Shown here piece after piece: positions 1-8,168 of a DNA stretch of 15,187 nt; the stretch's first letter is position 1; each line of letters begins with the position of its first letter. The stretch spans positions 1 to 15,187 of the forward strand of contig DATMSB010000148.1 in assembly GCA_035565615.1 (NCBI GenBank), read 5' to 3'. The notes below the pieces were generated by a model. That model was not told the DNA's origin. It saw nothing but the letters and a program-made list of their open reading frames with translations, and ran no database searches. This stretch comes from Vulgatibacter sp035565615 (GTDB lineage: Bacteria > Myxococcota > Myxococcia > Myxococcales > Vulgatibacteraceae). The position numbers and the translations under genes were made by a program.

Positions 1-1572
1 CCCGCAGCAGCGCCCTGTGGAGGCCGCCTGGCGTGGATGACGCCGGGAGCTTCCCCGGAGGGATCACGAGCCCGGCGAGCGCCACGCGGATCGCGATCGT
101 CGGAGCGGGTCCCGCCGGATGCCTCCTCGCCCTGGCGCTCCTCGACGCGGCCCGCGCCAGGCGGCGGCAGCTCTCGGTCACCGTCTACGGCGCGGCGCTG
201 CGCCTGCGGGATCCCCGGCCCATCGTCGCCGACGCCGACGCGATCCTCCGCCTCGGCGCGGCGGGGCTGACCGTACCCGCCCCCCGAGGCGCCGAGCTCC
301 GCCACGTCCGCTGCCACGTGGGCCGGACCTCCTTCGATTCGCCCCTGCCGCTCTTCGTGCTCCCCCGCGCCGAGCTGGTGGGCGGCATGCGGGCGACCGC
401 CATGGCCCGGGGCGCCCGGATGATGCCGCGCCACGTGGACGAGATCGCCCTGGCGAGTGACGGGACGTGGACCCTGCGGTCGATGGGCGCGTCCGAGTGG
501 GCGGACCGGGTGGTGCTGGCGTGCGGCGCCGGCGCCCCAATCGCCGCGGCCGCCTCCGCCCACACCCCGCCGCCGGTGTGGCGGGGCTGCCTCGCGGAGC
601 TGGAGCTCGACCCCGACCTCGAGGCCCGCCTGGGCGGGGTCCTGCACTGGATCGCCGGTGAACGCGGCCTCCCCCACCTCCAGGTGATCCCCTGCGGCAG
701 GCGGGCCCACGCGATCGCCCTGGGCGAGGACGTCTCCGGGGAGCGGATGGCGCTCGCCCTCTGCCACGCCTCCCGCGACGGCCCCCTGCGGGGGGGCTTT
801 CGGCTCCTCGGCGTCGAGCGCCTGCTCCTGCCCGCGGGCTGCGCGACGCCGGGCCTCCCTGCCGTCGGCGCCGCCCTCGGCGGGGCGCCGGGCTGGACCC
901 TCCTCGCCACCGCCGCCATCCAGGCGCAGACGTTCGCCGCCGCGGTGGTGGACGAGGGCACCGGCAAGCTACTGGGCGCCAGCCGGGCCGAGGCCCGCCG
1001 GATCGGCCGGCTCGTCCGCGCCCCGCGGATGACGCGATCGCCCCTGATGGAGTTCGGCGATCGCGCGGTGAGGCGCGCGCTCACCCGGGCCCATCCCGCC
1101 GAGGTCCCCGCCGCCCACCCCGTCACCGCGGCGGTGGCGGCGGCGGCGGATCCCAGGCCCGCCGGCGGCTCGCTGCGCCTCGCCCAGAGGTGGCGCGCCT
1201 TCGTCTTGCTGCTCTTCGCCTGGCTCCTCGCCGCGGCGTCCGCCCTGACGCGAAGGCGGCGCCGCGCCGAGGGCCGGCCCGCCGCGCGCATGGTCTACGT
1301 GGTGGACGACGACCCCGACCACGCCTCGCTCCTCGCCGCCTTCCTGGAGTCCCGGCGCATCGCGTGCCGCACCTTCGACGACGGGCTCGCGGCCGTCGCG
1401 GCGGCGGCGAGGGAGCGACCGGTCGCGGCGGTGATCGACCTCGGCCTGCCGTGGCTGGACGGCCGGCAGATCGGGGGGATCCTGGAGCGGATCTCCGGCG
1501 CGACGGTGCTCCTCGCCACCGCCCTCCCCGCCTCGCTCGCCCGATCGCCGGGCGGGGATCGCTACGAGGTCC

Positions 1573-2997
<1,425 letters not shown>

Positions 2998-3007
2998 GAC
3001 CCGACCT

Positions 3008-3712
3008 TCACCCCGACCGCCCGTACCTGGCGAGCGGCAGGGTCAGCTCCCACACCTGCTTGGCGCCACCCCGGGCGGCGATCCCGCCGCCCAGCTCTCG
3101 GACGAGGGCGACGAGGCCCTCCGAAGGAGCCACCGGCGCGTCGCCCAGCGCGATCCGGACGACGAGCCGATCCCCGTCGGAGCGACCGTCGATCCGCACC
3201 CGTCCGCCACCCGTCGCCGAGGAGGCCCGCAGCACCACCTCCACGGCGAGCTGGGAGAGTACCGCGGGTTCGCCTCGAAGGACGACGCCCTCGGGCAGAT
3301 CGAGGACCAAGTCGGTCCCCATGCGCCGCAGGTGGTACGCGCACAGCTCCCCGGCGTTCGAGAAAAGCCTCGTTGGATCGCGCGTTTCCGTGCGACCGGC
3401 CGCGAACTCGCCGAAGCGCCTCACCGTGTCGTCCAGCCGACGGATTTGCGTGCGGGCGGCCTGCAGGTTCTTCTCGAGGTGGGAGGGCACCCGCCCGGAG
3501 CCCGGCTCCCGCAGCTTGTCGGCCAGCACCTCGAGGTGGATCGCGAGGGCGTTGAGCGAGTTGCGGGTCTCGTGGACGAGGCCGCCCGTGAGCTGGGAGA
3601 CGATGCCGGCGAGCGACGCCTGGGCGACGAGGCCCTCCCCGGCAGCGGCGCGTCCTGCATCGGGGCGCCGCCGTTCGTCCTGCGACGCGCTCGGATCCCC
3701 GAGGGCTTCCAT
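3008..3712 (-). CDS. Histidine-kinase-like protein with intact H-box but degenerate ATPase domain
   Basis: This protein of about 234 aa lacks membrane segments. After a polar N-terminus, a dimerisation helix carries the H-box HETRNSLNAL with the candidate phospho-histidine at residue 47. It keeps the acidic residue and Asn used by HisKA proteins for kinase and phosphatase activity. A second helix (about 75-105) completes the hairpin. The C-terminal half resembles an HATPase domain in pattern, but the N-box position (LSQLAVEVVLRASSA, about 152-166) has no asparagine. No DxGxG box is present. It could therefore be a kinase that lost ATP binding, or a phosphotransferase of the Spo0B/ChpT type. 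Start choice: GAGGAG at 3721-3726 is 8 nt from the ATG at 3712 but only 2 nt from an in-frame ATG at 3718, so 3712 is preferred. It precedes the sigma-54 regulator by 10 nt and is its likely partner. Confidence 0.82.
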   Translation of the reverse strand: MEALGDPSASQDERRRPDAGRAAAGEGLVAQASLAGIVSQLTGGLVHETRNSLNALAIHLEVLADKLREPGSGRVPSHLEKNLQAARTQIRRLDDTVRRFGEFAAGRTETRDPTRLFSNAGELCAYHLRRMGTDLVLDLPEGVVLRGEPAVLSQLAVEVVLRASSATGGGRVRIDGRSDGDRLVVRIALGDAPVAPSEGLVALVRELGGGIAARGGAKQVWELTLPLARYGRSG

Positions 3713-3720
3713 CCGCATGG

Positions 3721-3726
3721 CTCCTC
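3721..3726 (-). promoter_or_regulatory. Shine-Dalgarno sequence deciding the start of the kinase-like gene
   Basis: GAGGAG on the - strand lies 8 nt before the ATG at 3712 and 2 nt before the ATG at 3718. The spacing favours 3712. Confidence 0.6.
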
Positions 3727-3759
3727 GCTTGCCTATCGCCTGGGCAATGGTGCGCTCCA

Positions 3760-3788
3760 GAGGTAGGGACGCCCGTTCGGCGCGTCAA
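3760..3788 (-). promoter_or_regulatory. Possible housekeeping promoter of the kinase-like/sigma-54 regulator operon
   Basis: TTGACG (3783-3788, five of six bases of the -35 consensus) is followed 17 nt later by TACCTC (3760-3765), a poor -10. Transcription would start about 40 nt before the kinase start codon. The -35 is good and the -10 is weak. Confidence 0.3.
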
Positions 3789-3807
3789 CCTCGGGTTCGC
3801 ACGTCCA

Positions 3808-3816
3808 TGGTATAGC
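3808..3816 (+). promoter_or_regulatory. Extended -10-like element just upstream of the CapA-family gene
   Basis: TGGTATAGC combines the TGn extension with TATAGC, ending 10 nt before the GTG start. No clear -35 or Shine-Dalgarno is seen, so a leaderless or near-leaderless transcript is possible. Confidence 0.35.
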
Positions 3817-3826
3817 CGTTGGCGCC

Positions 3827-5131
3827 GTGACGAACCCGCTCCGCATCCCGACGCCGGCGATCCTACTCGCCCTCGCCGCCTGCGCCGCAGGCATCGAGTC
3901 CCGCCCGATCCCCTGTACTCCCTGCGAGGCACCGTCCCCGGGGCCCGCCCCCGCGGCGGCGCCCGCCCGGGAGCAGCCCGAGATCCTCGCGGTGGCGAAG
4001 GTCGCCGCGGTCGGCGACCTCCTCATGCACGAGGCGGTGAAGGAGTCCGCCCGGGCGGCGGATCGCCGCGGCGAGGACGGCGCGTCGCTGAACAACGGAG
4101 GCTACGACGCGCTCTTCGAGGGCGTGGCGGACAGGCTGCGGGAGGCGGATCTCGCCTTCGCCAACCTGGAGACCCCCCTCGCCCCCCGGACGGGGCGAGG
4201 GTCGCGGGCCTTCGTCTTCAACGCCCCTCGCGAGCTCCTGCCCGCCCTCCGCCACGCCGGGATCGGGATCGTGTCCTTCGCCAACAACCACGTCTACGAT
4301 CAGGGCCGCGCCGGCTTCGTGGAGACGCTGGCGGAGCTGCGATCCGCGGGCCTCCCCTTCGTGGGCGCCGGCGACACCTGCGACGAGGCGTCGAGCGCGA
4401 CCTTCCTGGAGGTGAACGGGATCCGCCTGGCCTTCCTCGGCGCGACCCGCCTCTTCAACCAGGACCTCAACCGCGGGCGCGACGAGCCCTGCACCTTCCT
4501 GCTGGACGAGGCCGAGGCGAAGCGGCGCATCGCCGAGGCGCGGGACCAGGGCGCGGACCTGGTGGTGCTCTCCATCCACTGGGGCGTGGAGTACGAGACC
4601 GCGCCGAGGAAGCAGGAGATCGCCCTCGCCCACCGACTCGTCGACGCGGGCGCCGACGTGATCCTCGGCCACCACCCCCACGTCCTCCAGCCGGTGGAGA
4701 TCGTCCAGGCCGCCGACGGCCGGGTGGGCCTCGTCGCGTACTCGCTGGGCAATTTCGTCTCCAACCAGTCGCGCACCTACGTCCACGGCGTGCACCCCGC
4801 GAAGATGGGGAACACCAGGGACGGCGTGATCCTCCGGTTCAAGGCCGTGCGCAAGCGCTACCCCGGCGGCCAGGTGCGGGTCGAGCTGGCGGACGTGCTG
4901 GCCGAACCGCTGTGGACCGACAACGACGCGCTGGCGCGGGTGCGAGCGCCTTCGCGCCCGCCGCGCATCCGGGTGGTCCACGTCGACGGCGCGATCGCCG
5001 AGGCGAGGGAGGCCCTGGCGGCGGAGGTCGCCGAGAGCACCGCAGTCGACCTGCAGCGCCGCATCGAGCTCCTCGAGGCGCGGCGCGCCATGGCGGGCCA
5101 GGTCCTGGGCGACGACTTGCTGCCGCGCTGA
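3827..5131 (+). CDS. CapA-family (PGA_cap) lipoprotein, metallophosphatase-like
   Basis: This is a 434-aa protein. A short N-terminal signal ends in a lipobox LAAC (16-19), predicting a lipid-anchored envelope protein, followed by a Pro/Ala-rich linker (about 30-50). The CapA fold spans about 58-345 with family motifs in order: VGDLLMH (62-68), NLETP (113-117), FANNHVYDQG (151-160), SIHWGVEY (249-256), GHHPHVLQP (281-289) and YSLGNFVSNQ (305-314). These resemble metal-binding loops of calcineurin-like phosphoesterases. The family is named for poly-gamma-glutamate capsule export in Bacillus, but stand-alone members like this one have no settled function. No capB or capC lies nearby. A charged helical tail (about 385-426) follows. 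The GTG start is chosen because the signal peptide begins there; no Shine-Dalgarno is visible. It diverges from the kinase-like gene across about 110 bp. Confidence 0.9.
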   Translation: MTNPLRIPTPAILLALAACAAGIESRPIPCTPCEAPSPGPAPAAAPAREQPEILAVAKVAAVGDLLMHEAVKESARAADRRGEDGASLNNGGYDALFEGVADRLREADLAFANLETPLAPRTGRGSRAFVFNAPRELLPALRHAGIGIVSFANNHVYDQGRAGFVETLAELRSAGLPFVGAGDTCDEASSATFLEVNGIRLAFLGATRLFNQDLNRGRDEPCTFLLDEAEAKRRIAEARDQGADLVVLSIHWGVEYETAPRKQEIALAHRLVDAGADVILGHHPHVLQPVEIVQAADGRVGLVAYSLGNFVSNQSRTYVHGVHPAKMGNTRDGVILRFKAVRKRYPGGQVRVELADVLAEPLWTDNDALARVRAPSRPPRIRVVHVDGAIAEAREALAAEVAESTAVDLQRRIELLEARRAMAGQVLGDDLLPR

Positions 5132-5159
5132 AGATCTCCCGATCCCGATCGTCATGGGG

Positions 5160-5189
5160 TTTACGGCCGGCCTTCGACTGGGCTAGAGA
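5160..5189 (+). promoter_or_regulatory. Possible promoter of the single-domain response regulator
   Basis: TTTACG (5160-5165) and TAGAGA (5184-5189) are separated by 18 nt. The -10 ends 9 nt before the ATG, so the transcript would be nearly leaderless. No Shine-Dalgarno precedes the ATG. Confidence 0.3.
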
Positions 5190-5198
5190 TCCGGCTCC

Positions 5199-5579
5199 AT
5201 GAATCTCGGCGACAACGCAACGGTTCTCGTCGTGGACGACGAGGGAGACATTCGCGACGCGATCGTCGAGATCCTTCTCGGCGACGAGATCGATGCGATG
5301 GGCGCCGCCTCCGGCGAAGACGCCCTACGGATCCTGTCGGAGCGGCCGGTGGGCCTGGTGGTCCTCGACCTGATGATGCCGGGGATGGACGGCCGGGAGG
5401 TCGTCAGCGCCCTGCGCGAGCGCGGGTACGACACCCCGGTGGTGCTCATCTCGGCCGGGCGGGATCTCAAGCGGGTGGCCGCCGAGCTGGGGCTCCCCGC
5501 GATCGAGAAGCCCTTCGATCTCGACCACCTGCTGGCGATGGTGCACGAAAACCTGGGCCGTGGCGCCGCCCGGGCCTGA
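5199..5579 (+). CDS. Single-domain response regulator (CheY-like receiver)
   Basis: The 126 residues are essentially one receiver domain. All key positions are present: acidic pocket D13-D14, phosphoacceptor D57 (VVLDLMMPGMDG), S85 in LISAG and K104 in EKPF. There is no output domain, so it should act by protein contact or as an intermediate in a phosphorelay. It follows the CapA-family gene by 67 bp and appears to have its own promoter. No kinase is adjacent; the nearest candidate partner is the degenerate kinase at 3008-3712, which is an inference from proximity only. Confidence 0.94.
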   Translation: MNLGDNATVLVVDDEGDIRDAIVEILLGDEIDAMGAASGEDALRILSERPVGLVVLDLMMPGMDGREVVSALRERGYDTPVVLISAGRDLKRVAAELGLPAIEKPFDLDHLLAMVHENLGRGAARA

Positions 5580-5589
5580 AGGACGCCGC

Positions 5590-5617
5590 GGCGGCGCGAG
5601 GGAGAGCCCGCGCCGCC
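5590..5617. terminator. Hairpin between convergent genes, possible bidirectional terminator
   Basis: There is a perfect 9-bp inverted repeat, GGCGGCGCG (5590-5598) and CGCGCCGCC (5609-5617), with a 10-nt loop. It lies between the stop codons of the response regulator and the uncharacterised - strand gene. It has no U-tract on either strand. Confidence 0.5.
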
Positions 5618-5626
5618 CGGACGAAC

Positions 5627-6040
5627 TCAGAGCGTCCAGATCCGGTTCGCCTTGAGCCCCAAGCGCTTGAGGAGCGAACGGGCGAGCTCGTCTCCCTCGC
5701 AGCCCCCCACCTTCTGCGGGACCACCAGGTGCAGCTCCCCCTCGATCGCCTGCACGGCCGAGGCGAAGAGCTGCAGGCGGCTGACCACGTCGGCGAGATC
5801 CACGGCCCCACCCTCGACGAGCACCGTGTCGAGGATCACCGCGGTCCCCCGCGAGTCGTTCCGCCGGCAGGTCACGGCCGGCGAGTGATCCTTGATCGAG
5901 CCGACGATCTTCTCCGGCGGCAGGTAGCCGGGCGCGTCCGCCCGGACGTCCTTGCACCCATCCAGCGAAAAGTACTCCGCCATCAGGGCGCAGAGTTCCT
6001 CCTTCCGATTCCGGCTGGTGACGACGATCGTATCGACCAC
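5627..6040 (-). CDS. Uncharacterised 137-aa protein
   Basis: I do not recognise this family. The protein is soluble-looking, with no signal peptide or membrane segment. It alternates predicted strands and helices: TIVVTSR (4-10), TAVILDTVLVEGG (66-78) and GELHLVVPQKVGG (101-113). Four cysteines lie at 17, 29, 58 and 114, too scattered for an obvious zinc site. The GTG start has a purine-rich AAGGGGGG about 11 nt upstream, and coding character is normal for the region. It follows the dCMP deaminase on the same strand after 119 bp and may be co-transcribed. A link to nucleotide metabolism would be guilt by association only. Confidence 0.7.
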   Translation of the reverse strand: MVDTIVVTSRNRKEELCALMAEYFSLDGCKDVRADAPGYLPPEKIVGSIKDHSPAVTCRRNDSRGTAVILDTVLVEGGAVDLADVVSRLQLFASAVQAIEGELHLVVPQKVGGCEGDELARSLLKRLGLKANRIWTL

Positions 6041-6159
6041 GCTTGGATCGCCCCCCTTCCCGGAACCACGAGGGTCCCGAGGAGGAAGCTACACACCTGC
6101 CGGATCGCGTAGCTCGACGGCCGAGGTGCCAGCCGTCCGAGCAGGCGGTCTGCCGCGGA

Positions 6160-6615
6160 TCAGCCGGCGACCTCCTTTCGCTCGCGGGTGGCCCCGAGCG
6201 GCACCAGCTCGATCCCGAGGCGGGTTGCGTACTCGAAGATCCGCTCGTCCCGGTAGAACTCGCCGAAGACGATCCGCGTGCAGCCGGAGTTGGCGATCAG
6301 CTTGAAGCAGGGCCAGCAGGGGGAGGCGGTGGTGTAGATGGTGGCCCCGTCGATCCCCACCCCGTTCTTGGCCGCCTGGACGATGGCGTTGGCCTCCGCG
6401 TGGACCGTGGCGACGCAGTGGCCGTTCTCCATCATGTGGCCCTCGTCGTCGCAGTGGGGCAGGCCGCGGATCGATCCGTTGTACCCCGTGGAGAGCACCG
6501 TGCGATCGCGCACCAGCACGGCGCCGACGTGCTTGCGGTCGCAGGTCGCCCGGCTGGAAACCACGCGGGCGAGGTTCATGAAGTACTCGTCCCAGGTCGC
6601 TCTCTCTCGCTTCAT
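6160..6615 (-). CDS. dCMP deaminase (deoxycytidylate deaminase), ComEB-like
   Basis: The protein is 151 aa, the usual length for this zinc enzyme, which converts dCMP to dUMP for thymidylate synthesis. The cytidine-deaminase signature is complete: VHAEANAIVQAA with zinc ligand H72 and catalytic E74, and SPCWPC with zinc ligands C100 and C103. The segment TGYNGSIRGLPHCDDEGH (43-60) is typical of dCMP deaminases rather than cytosine or tRNA-adenosine deaminases. Extra His/Cys residues (H54, C55, H60, C67) could form the second zinc site known in some family members. The frame is open far upstream, but the ATG at 6615 matches the family start and has GGGAG six nt upstream. It diverges from the small lipoprotein gene and probably leads a two-gene unit with the uncharacterised gene downstream. 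Confidence 0.95.
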   Translation of the reverse strand: MKRERATWDEYFMNLARVVSSRATCDRKHVGAVLVRDRTVLSTGYNGSIRGLPHCDDEGHMMENGHCVATVHAEANAIVQAAKNGVGIDGATIYTTASPCWPCFKLIANSGCTRIVFGEFYRDERIFEYATRLGIELVPLGATRERKEVAG

Positions 6616-6741
6616 CTCGGTCTCCCGTCTCACGCAGAAGAAAGGGATAGACGACACGGAGGCGCCCGGCAGGTCAAGGACCGCCTGCAATCCCCCGAAC
6701 GGACCGGCGGCAGGCCGGGCCGAGGGGCCCATGTTTCCCGC
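6616..6741. other. Divergent intergenic region between the dCMP deaminase and small lipoprotein genes
   Basis: A good -35-like TTGACC (6672-6677, - strand) points toward the deaminase gene, but no convincing -10 lies at proper spacing. No clear promoter is seen for the + strand lipoprotein. Confidence 0.3.
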
Positions 6742-7182
6742 ATGGGACGTCGTGTCGTGGTCTTGGCGGTGGGCCTGGCGGCGCTGGGCGCGTGCGCGAT
6801 CGGCACGGGCGAGCGGGCGCCGCGCAGCACCGGGATGGGACGCCTCACGGTCGTCGACATCGGCCCCCTGGGCCTGGAGCAGGTCGAGGGGACGGTGCAG
6901 TCGGTGGACGCAAACGAGGGGATCCTGGTGATCCTGCGGCCGAGCGGCCTGCTGCGGCTCGAGCTGGGGAAGGACACGCCGATCTACGTGGAGGGAGGCG
7001 TGGCCGCCCTCCGCGACGTGGAGGAGGGGTGGCCGGTGCGCGCGTCCTTCACCGTGGAGAACGGCGAGCGGATCGCGCACTGGGTGGAGATCCCGCGCCC
7101 CGAGGAGAGGCCCGAGGGGCCGAACCCGGTAGAGGCGCCGCCGCCGGATCTGAGCGCGCCCCCGGGCGGCCGGGCGCCCTGA
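6742..7182 (+). CDS. Small lipoprotein of unknown function
   Basis: This is a 146-aa secreted protein. The N-terminus MGRR, a hydrophobic stretch and the lipobox LGAC (15-18) predict a lipid-anchored envelope protein. Residues about 46-117 form a compact beta-rich domain starting EGTVQSVDANEGILVI, which resembles in pattern the small beta-barrel repeats of DUF5666-like proteins. That resemblance is by eye and unproven. The C-terminus (118-146) is Pro/Glu-rich and probably disordered. The same frame is open upstream as far as 6043, but the lipoprotein signal fixes the ATG at 6742; only a distant GAGGGG (about 14 nt) serves as ribosome site. The gene converges on the protease gene with a 9-bp gap between stop codons. 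Confidence 0.72.
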   Translation: MGRRVVVLAVGLAALGACAIGTGERAPRSTGMGRLTVVDIGPLGLEQVEGTVQSVDANEGILVILRPSGLLRLELGKDTPIYVEGGVAALRDVEEGWPVRASFTVENGERIAHWVEIPRPEERPEGPNPVEAPPPDLSAPPGGRAP

Positions 7183-7191
7183 CGCCGGGCC
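7168..7191. terminator. Hairpin spanning the convergent stop codons of the lipoprotein and protease genes
   Basis: GGCCGGGCG (7168-7176) and CGCCGGGCC (7183-7191) pair with one mismatch around a 6-nt loop that carries the lipoprotein stop codon. There is no U-tract. It could terminate both genes. Confidence 0.38.
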
Positions 7192-8019
7192 CTACTTCTC
7201 GAGCTCGGCGGTGACGGTGGGCGACGAGGCGACCCAGCCCAGCCCCTTGGCGTCGAGGAAGCCCCGGATCTTCGCGGTGGGCGAGGCGAAGGTCTCGCCC
7301 GGCATCGGCACGTCGAAGGAGTAGCTCTTCTCGGCCACGGGGAAGGAGACCTTCACCGTGCGGTATCCCTCCACCACGGCGAGCAGCTTCCCGTCCGACA
7401 CCCGGAAGATCCCGCCGCCCGAGGCGCCGTAGCCGATGGGCGCGTCGGTCTTGAAGCCCTGCACCGCGCCGTTTTCGTCCCGCTCGAGCTGGCTGACGAT
7501 CCCGCTGGAGACGGAGAGACCCTTCCCGTACGGCGCGCCGATCGCGATCACGTCCTCGCCCAGCTCGAGGTCGTCGTCGGCCACCAGGGTGGCGGGCGTG
7601 GCGTCCAGGCCCGGGACCTCGAGCACGGCCAGGTCGAGGTCGGGGACCGAGCCCTGCGCGATCACCTTCGCCGGGTAGCGCGCGATCCCCTTGCGGCCGT
7701 CGACGAGGACCTCGAAGACGGCGTCGCCGGCGGGGGCGGCCGCCACGTGGGCGTTGGTGATCACGTAGCCCTTGCGCGCCTCGCCCTCGCCGCGGACGGC
7801 CAGGACCACGCCGCTCGCGGTGCGCAGGACCTTGCCCCGCGCGGTGACGGAGATGCGCACGTTGGCGGGGAGCGCCTCCCGGATCGCGTCGGAGCGCGTC
7901 CGGGGCTCCGGCTTCCCCTCGGCCGCCTTCGCCTCCTGCCGCTCCCCGGAGGCGCCGGCCAGCGCCACGACGGCGGCTCCGAGGAGGATCGCGAGCAGGA
8001 CCGGGGAAAGTCGCTTCAT
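7192..8019 (-). CDS. Secreted trypsin-like serine protease (S1C/DegP-type domain, no PDZ)
   Basis: This 275-aa protein begins with a signal peptide (KR, then a hydrophobic stretch 5-22) and a charged linker to about 45. The chymotrypsin-fold protease domain has the triad H91 (YVITNAHV), D129 (DLDLAVLEV) and S200 in YGASGGGIF, the equivalent of GNSGG in DegP. TDAPIGYGASGG aligns with the conserved segment before the DegP nucleophile. There is no PDZ domain; about 50 residues of unclassified sequence follow. It should act in the periplasm or outside the cell; substrates are unknown. The ATG start has GGAG eight nt upstream. It lies 149 bp downstream of prkA on the same strand, separated by a hairpin, so it is probably independently expressed. 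It could equally be a degradative or a regulatory protease. Confidence 0.9.
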   Translation of the reverse strand: MKRLSPVLLAILLGAAVVALAGASGERQEAKAAEGKPEPRTRSDAIREALPANVRISVTARGKVLRTASGVVLAVRGEGEARKGYVITNAHVAAAPAGDAVFEVLVDGRKGIARYPAKVIAQGSVPDLDLAVLEVPGLDATPATLVADDDLELGEDVIAIGAPYGKGLSVSSGIVSQLERDENGAVQGFKTDAPIGYGASGGGIFRVSDGKLLAVVEGYRTVKVSFPVAEKSYSFDVPMPGETFASPTAKIRGFLDAKGLGWVASSPTVTAELEK

Positions 8020-8144
8020 CGGGGGATCTCCGGGGGATCGAACGACGCCAGCGCCCGCCGCCGGCGCCGTTCGTCAGGCCTCAACGGGAACCCATCTCCG
8101 ACTCTTCCGCAAGAGGGGGGCAGCCTGCGATCGCCCGCCAGCCC

Positions 8145-8167
8145 GCCCGCACCTCGATCGAGCGGGC
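8145..8167 (-). terminator. Hairpin immediately downstream of prkA
   Basis: GCCCG (8145-8149) pairs with CGGGC (8163-8167), enclosing the 10-bp palindrome CTCGATCGAG (8153-8162) with a short bulge. It sits 1-2 nt beyond the prkA stop codon and lacks a U-tract. A second small hairpin, CTCTTCCGCAAGAG, lies at 8102-8115. Confidence 0.42.
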
Positions 8168-8168
8168 G

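Noticed and set aside
3863..5155. A 430-codon - strand frame opposite the CapA gene
   Set aside because: It is antisense shadow with biased composition. The + strand frame carries all CapA motifs in order.
6616..7080. An N-terminal extension of the dCMP deaminase to 306 aa
   Set aside because: The family length is about 150 aa and GGGAG precedes the ATG at 6615. The extension overlaps the divergent lipoprotein gene and has no recognisable domain.
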